Assembly (NCBI GenBank): GCA_002344565.1
Contig: DDTZ01000032.1
Span: forward strand, 1-8,862
Reading direction: 5' to 3'
Origin: Bdellovibrionaceae bacterium UBA2351
Lineage (GTDB): Bacteria; Bdellovibrionota; Bdellovibrionia; Bdellovibrionales; Bdellovibrionaceae
Length of the DNA stretch: 8,862 bases
The position numbers and the translations under genes were made by a program. Each line of letters opens with the position of its first letter. Position 1 is the stretch's first letter. Under the pieces are notes generated by a model. It saw only the letters and a list, made by a program, of their open reading frames with translations, ran no database searches and was not told where the DNA came from. Below, one piece after another: positions 5,718 through 8,862 of this stretch.

Positions 5718-5745
5718 AAACCTCCTTTACGGACAAGGGGGGTTT
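5718..5745. terminator. 11-bp hairpin after the second DksA gene, terminator-like
   Basis: Left arm 5718-5728 (AAACCTCCTTT) pairs with right arm 5735-5745 (AAGGGGGGTTT) over 11 positions, two of them G-U in RNA, around ACGGAC. It lies 21 bases after the stop. On the plus strand only TTT inside the stem follows the G-run. On the minus strand the stem runs into TTTTATTTTTT, a stronger terminator, although no minus-strand gene is seen to its right. Bidirectional use is possible. Confidence 0.6.
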
Positions 5746-5912
5746 ATGACAGGGATGTCGCTATTCCAGCCCTTTTTTCTAGACTTTACGTCAGCAATTC
5801 ACTTTAAAAACCTCTAAAATCAGGTCCTTAGATAGCAAAAAACTCTTAAAGCCTAACGGTTTTCAGACCGAATATTTGTGTAAGAAAAATCGTACAAATA
5901 AAGGGTGCTGAT

Positions 5913-8351
5913 ATGAGTTTTGATGATAGAAGCGGAAACGGTGGATCTTACAAAGACGATAAAACTATCGATATACCACCAACTCTTCCAATGTTGCCGG
6001 TCCGTGATTTTGTTGTGTTTCCTTACATGATTATTCCGCTCGTAGTTGGGCGTGAGTCATCAATTCGTTCAGTTGAGGAAGCTCTATCGAAAAACAGACT
6101 TATCTTCTTAGTATCTCAAAAAGATCTAAATGAAGAAAACCCAAATCCAGATTCGATTTATACAGTCGGAACAATCGCAATGATTATGCGAATGAAAAAA
6201 GTTCCAGATGGTCAAATCAGAATTCTAATTCAAGGTGTGGCTAAAGGCCGTATCAAGAATTATGCAAAAACATCCCCAAATTTCGAAGTTGCAGTAGAAA
6301 AAATTGAAGACTTACGAACTACGTCTCCAACTGAAAATGAAGTTCTAATGCAAAAAGCTAAAGAGCGTATCGAAAAAATTATCTCATTAGGTAAAACATT
6401 ATTACCAGATATCTTGTTAGTATTAGACGATTTACAAGATCCAGGTAAAGGTGCTGATTTAATCGCAGCTAATCTTGGTATCAAAGTCACCGAAGCTCAA
6501 AAAGTAATTGAAACAACAGACGCCAAAGAAAGAATGAACTTAGTCTTAGACTTTTTGAATTCTGAAATTGAAGCGCTTCAATTGCAAAACAAAGCTAAAG
6601 GTGGCAAGGAAGACACGCCAAAATCAACTCGTGATCAATTCTTTAAAGATCAAATGAAGGCGATCAAAAATGAATTGGGCGAAAATGATTCGAAATCGGA
6701 AGAAATCGAAGAACTTCGTGAGAAAATCAACACGGTTGGAATGCCTAAGCCGGTACTGACAGAAGCCTTAAAGCAGCTTCACCGTTTAGAGCGTATGCAC
6801 CCAGATGCTTCAGAAGCAACGATGGTTCGTACTTACCTAGACTGGATGGTTGATCTTCCGTGGGCTAAAAAATCGGATGATTCTATTGATTTAAATAGAT
6901 CAAAAGAAGTTCTTGATGAAGATCATCACGAATTACAAAAAGCAAAAGATCGCGTACTTGAGTTTTTAGCTGTACGTAAACTTAAAAATAATATGAAAGG
7001 TCCTATCTTGTGTTTCGCAGGACCTCCAGGAGTAGGTAAAACGTCTCTTGGTAAATCGATCGCTCGCGCGATGAACCGTGAATATCATCGTATCGCCCTT
7101 GGCGGCGTGAAAGATGAAGCGGAAATTCGCGGTCACCGCAGAACATACGTTGGCGCGATGCCGGGTAAAATTGTTCAAGCTTTACGCCAAGTAAAAACGA
7201 ACAATCCAGTTATCGTACTCGATGAGATTGATAAATTAGGAAGTGATTTCAGAGGTGACCCTTCAGCCGCAATGCTTGAAGTGTTAGACCCAGAACAAAA
7301 TGCAACGTTCAGAGATAACTACTTGAACGTAGACTTTGATTTGAGCAACGCACTCTTCATCGCTACTGCGAACGTTCTTGAGAACATTCCAGCCGCTTTA
7401 AGAGATCGTATGGAAATCATTCAGATTCCTGGTTACACAGAAAATGATAAGCTATTAATTACTAAAAAGCATTTGATCCGTCGCCAACTAGAAAACAACG
7501 GTCTTGAAGCTCATCAAGCTACATTTACTGATGAAGGTATCAAATATCTAATTGCTGGCTACACTCGTGAAGCTGGTCTTCGTAACCTAGAGCGCGAAAT
7601 CGGTTCAGTATGTCGTAAGATTGCAAAAATGGTAGTTATGGGCGAAGCGACTCATTTTGAAGTTACGCCAACAACTGTTCCAGAATTGCTAGGGGCGCCG
7701 AGATTCTTACGTGAAGAGAAATTAGAAGATTCACAAGTCGGTATTGTTCAAGGTTTAGCATGGACTCAGGCTGGCGGTGAAGTACTACAAATCGAAGCAC
7801 TGAAAATGAAAGGTAAAGGTCACTTGGCTCTTACTGGACAACTAGGTGATGTTATGAAGGAATCAGCGCACGCAGCCATGTCATATTGTAAAGCGCACAT
7901 GGAAGAACTAGGAATTCCAGATGATTTCTTTGAAAGATACGATATCCACGTGCATTTACCAGCGGGCGCTATCCCTAAAGATGGTCCTTCGGCAGGTATT
8001 ACGATGACGACGGCTTTAATCAGCTTGATGACGGACACTCCAGTACGTCACGATATCGCGATGACAGGTGAAGTAACTCTACAAGGCAAGGTACTTCCAG
8101 TCGGTGGTATCAGAGAGAAATGTTTGGCAGCTTTAAATCAAGGAATCACTACTGTAGTAATCCCTTTAGCGAACCAAAAAGATCTTTCAGATATTCCGAA
8201 ATTCTTTAAAGATAAAATGCAATTTATCTTGGCAGAAAACTTAGACGAAGTGTTCACTGTAGCACTAGATAAGTCTGCTAAAGGTAAACCTAAAAAGACA
8301 GAAGGCAAAACTGGCAAAAAAGCTAAGACGTCTTCTTCAGCAGCAGCATAA
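5913..8351 (+). CDS. lon: ATP-dependent Lon protease
   Basis: Lon is a cytoplasmic AAA+ serine protease that unfolds and degrades misfolded and regulatory proteins. The 812 residues are complete; E. coli Lon has 784. Seen: the N-terminal substrate-binding LON domain from about 25 to 220 (LPMLPVRDFVVFP near the start), a helical linker (TRDQFFKDQMKAIKNELGE, WMVDLPW), the AAA+ module with Walker A GPPGVGKT at 370-377, Walker B VIVLDEID at 433-440, and the protease domain with Ser693 in PKDGPSAG and Lys736 in GGIREKCLAA, the Ser-Lys catalytic dyad. All these sit at a constant +14 relative to E. coli. An unusual Lys-rich tail (about 786-812, nine lysines) ends in Ser-Ser-Ser-Ala-Ala-Ala. The start has AAGGG at 5901-5905. 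The 216-base gap before it holds the hairpin at 5718-5745 but no promoter I can place with confidence. Confidence 0.98.
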   Translation: MSFDDRSGNGGSYKDDKTIDIPPTLPMLPVRDFVVFPYMIIPLVVGRESSIRSVEEALSKNRLIFLVSQKDLNEENPNPDSIYTVGTIAMIMRMKKVPDGQIRILIQGVAKGRIKNYAKTSPNFEVAVEKIEDLRTTSPTENEVLMQKAKERIEKIISLGKTLLPDILLVLDDLQDPGKGADLIAANLGIKVTEAQKVIETTDAKERMNLVLDFLNSEIEALQLQNKAKGGKEDTPKSTRDQFFKDQMKAIKNELGENDSKSEEIEELREKINTVGMPKPVLTEALKQLHRLERMHPDASEATMVRTYLDWMVDLPWAKKSDDSIDLNRSKEVLDEDHHELQKAKDRVLEFLAVRKLKNNMKGPILCFAGPPGVGKTSLGKSIARAMNREYHRIALGGVKDEAEIRGHRRTYVGAMPGKIVQALRQVKTNNPVIVLDEIDKLGSDFRGDPSAAMLEVLDPEQNATFRDNYLNVDFDLSNALFIATANVLENIPAALRDRMEIIQIPGYTENDKLLITKKHLIRRQLENNGLEAHQATFTDEGIKYLIAGYTREAGLRNLEREIGSVCRKIAKMVVMGEATHFEVTPTTVPELLGAPRFLREEKLEDSQVGIVQGLAWTQAGGEVLQIEALKMKGKGHLALTGQLGDVMKESAHAAMSYCKAHMEELGIPDDFFERYDIHVHLPAGAIPKDGPSAGITMTTALISLMTDTPVRHDIAMTGEVTLQGKVLPVGGIREKCLAALNQGITTVVIPLANQKDLSDIPKFFKDKMQFILAENLDEVFTVALDKSAKGKPKKTEGKTGKKAKTSSSAAA

Positions 8352-8381
8352 TTAGTTAGTAAGTTTAAGTACGATTTTCTT

Positions 8382-8412
8382 AATAGGACTCAGCGATGAG
8401 TCCTATTTTTTT
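8382..8412 (+). terminator. Strong intrinsic terminator of lon
   Basis: AATAGGACTC (8382-8391) and GAGTCCTATT (8398-8407) form a perfect 10-bp stem with loop AGCGAT, followed by an unbroken T-run to 8412. The right arm and T-run overlap the last codons and stop of the convergent gene on the minus strand. Confidence 0.95.
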
Positions 8413-8862
8413 GTATAATAAACGACGTCTGTTATTTCACGCTCGAAAATAAAATCAGGAATCCAAATATAACCCGTCTTCGGATCGCACTTTTCTTTAG
8501 CTTTTAATTCGGGATTTAAATACGAGGCGCAGCTATTGCCCCAAGAGTTTCTTAATTTTAATTCGCATACGCGTTCTTTTTTGTTCCATCGTCTGCCGAC
8601 GATTCCCGAAGCATGCTGACCAGATTTGTTGTAATGCTCACTGCCCGGCACATAAAATATACGGGTCCAATAGCTAAGGGCCACAAAATTTTCTTTATCT
8701 AACTCTTGATGAATTTCTTTAACCAAATCTTTTTTTCCTAATTTTTTTGCCGACGGCATCCTGCCAGATTTCAAAAATGATGGAATTGCATCTAACCAAC
8801 CCTCTAGAAATCCTAACTGGAACCTAACTTTTAAATCCGGCCTCACGCGAATCATATAAGGT
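8403..8862 (-). CDS. Papain-like (C1 family) cysteine peptidase, C-terminal part, 5' partial
   Basis: The frame is open to the right edge of the window, so the true start is probably outside; an ATG at 8853-8855 is the first methionine visible but has only a few bases of upstream sequence. Numbered from it, 150 residues are seen. The key pattern is HASGIVG (His81) followed by LRNSWG (Asn103) and later GYIWIP, which copies the papain C-terminal half: catalytic His in HAVxIVGY, catalytic Asn in KNSWG, and the GYxxI strand. The preceding stretch (LVKEIHQELDKENFVALSY) fits the helix and strand that come before the His in papain. The catalytic Cys would lie in the missing N-terminal part, so activity cannot be judged. 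Several Cys (97, 109 and one in EKCDP) could form disulfides, suggesting an exported protein. It converges on lon and is unlikely to be linked to it functionally. Confidence 0.72.
   Translation of the reverse strand, partial: PYMIRVRPDLKVRFQLGFLEGWLDAIPSFLKSGRMPSAKKLGKKDLVKEIHQELDKENFVALSYWTRIFYVPGSEHYNKSGQHASGIVGRRWNKKERVCELKLRNSWGNSCASYLNPELKAKEKCDPKTGYIWIPDFIFEREITDVVYYTKK

Noticed and set aside
5841..5880. Heat-shock promoter in front of lon
   Set aside because: CTTAAA at 5845-5850 resembles a -35, but no CCCC-type -10 follows at 13-15 bases; not supportable by eye.
1..8862. Mobile elements, CRISPR array, tRNA or rRNA genes, phage or defence genes
   Set aside because: No transposase, integrase, spaced direct repeats, cloverleaf or rRNA-like sequence was seen; coding is dense with housekeeping genes.

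Overview
The window looks like a chromosomal housekeeping segment of a Gram-negative bacterium, most plausibly a Bdellovibrionota or another former deltaproteobacterium. The reasons are an LpoA/LppC-type lipoprotein, a doubled DksA/TraR family, a grpE-dnaJ pair without dnaK, and a papain-like peptidase next to lon. This placement is an inference from gene content and style, not from a marker gene.

Layout, left to right. (1) The C-terminal nine tenths of hemW (radical SAM, heme handling), cut by the left edge. (2) grpE and dnaJ, 2 bp apart, behind a leader carrying a heat-shock (RpoH)-type promoter candidate; the J-protein lacks the zinc-finger domain. (3) A 95-bp gap with an unusual hairpin showing GGAGG in its loop. 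(4) A lipoprotein gene with a periplasmic-binding fold whose start codon lacks a Shine-Dalgarno and may be nearly leaderless, closed by a terminator. (5) Two neighbouring DksA/TraR-family genes, the first with a degenerate zinc site and the second with an intact four-cysteine site, separated by a gap holding a 13-bp inverted repeat and a Fur-box-like palindrome. (6) lon, encoding the ATP-dependent Lon protease with a lysine-rich tail, closed by a strong terminator. (7) Convergent to lon, the C-terminal part of a papain-like (C1) peptidase cut by the right edge.

The common theme is protein quality control and stress response: the GrpE/DnaJ co-chaperones of DnaK, Lon proteolysis, and two regulators of the class that acts on RNA polymerase with ppGpp. 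No dnaK, hrcA, mobile element, CRISPR array, tRNA or rRNA is visible. No intergenic stretch exceeds about 220 bases. The most interesting material is in the gaps (structured leaders, SD-in-loop hairpins, anti-SD-like 3' sequences) and in the divergence of the DksA pair; I see no clear new multi-gene system.
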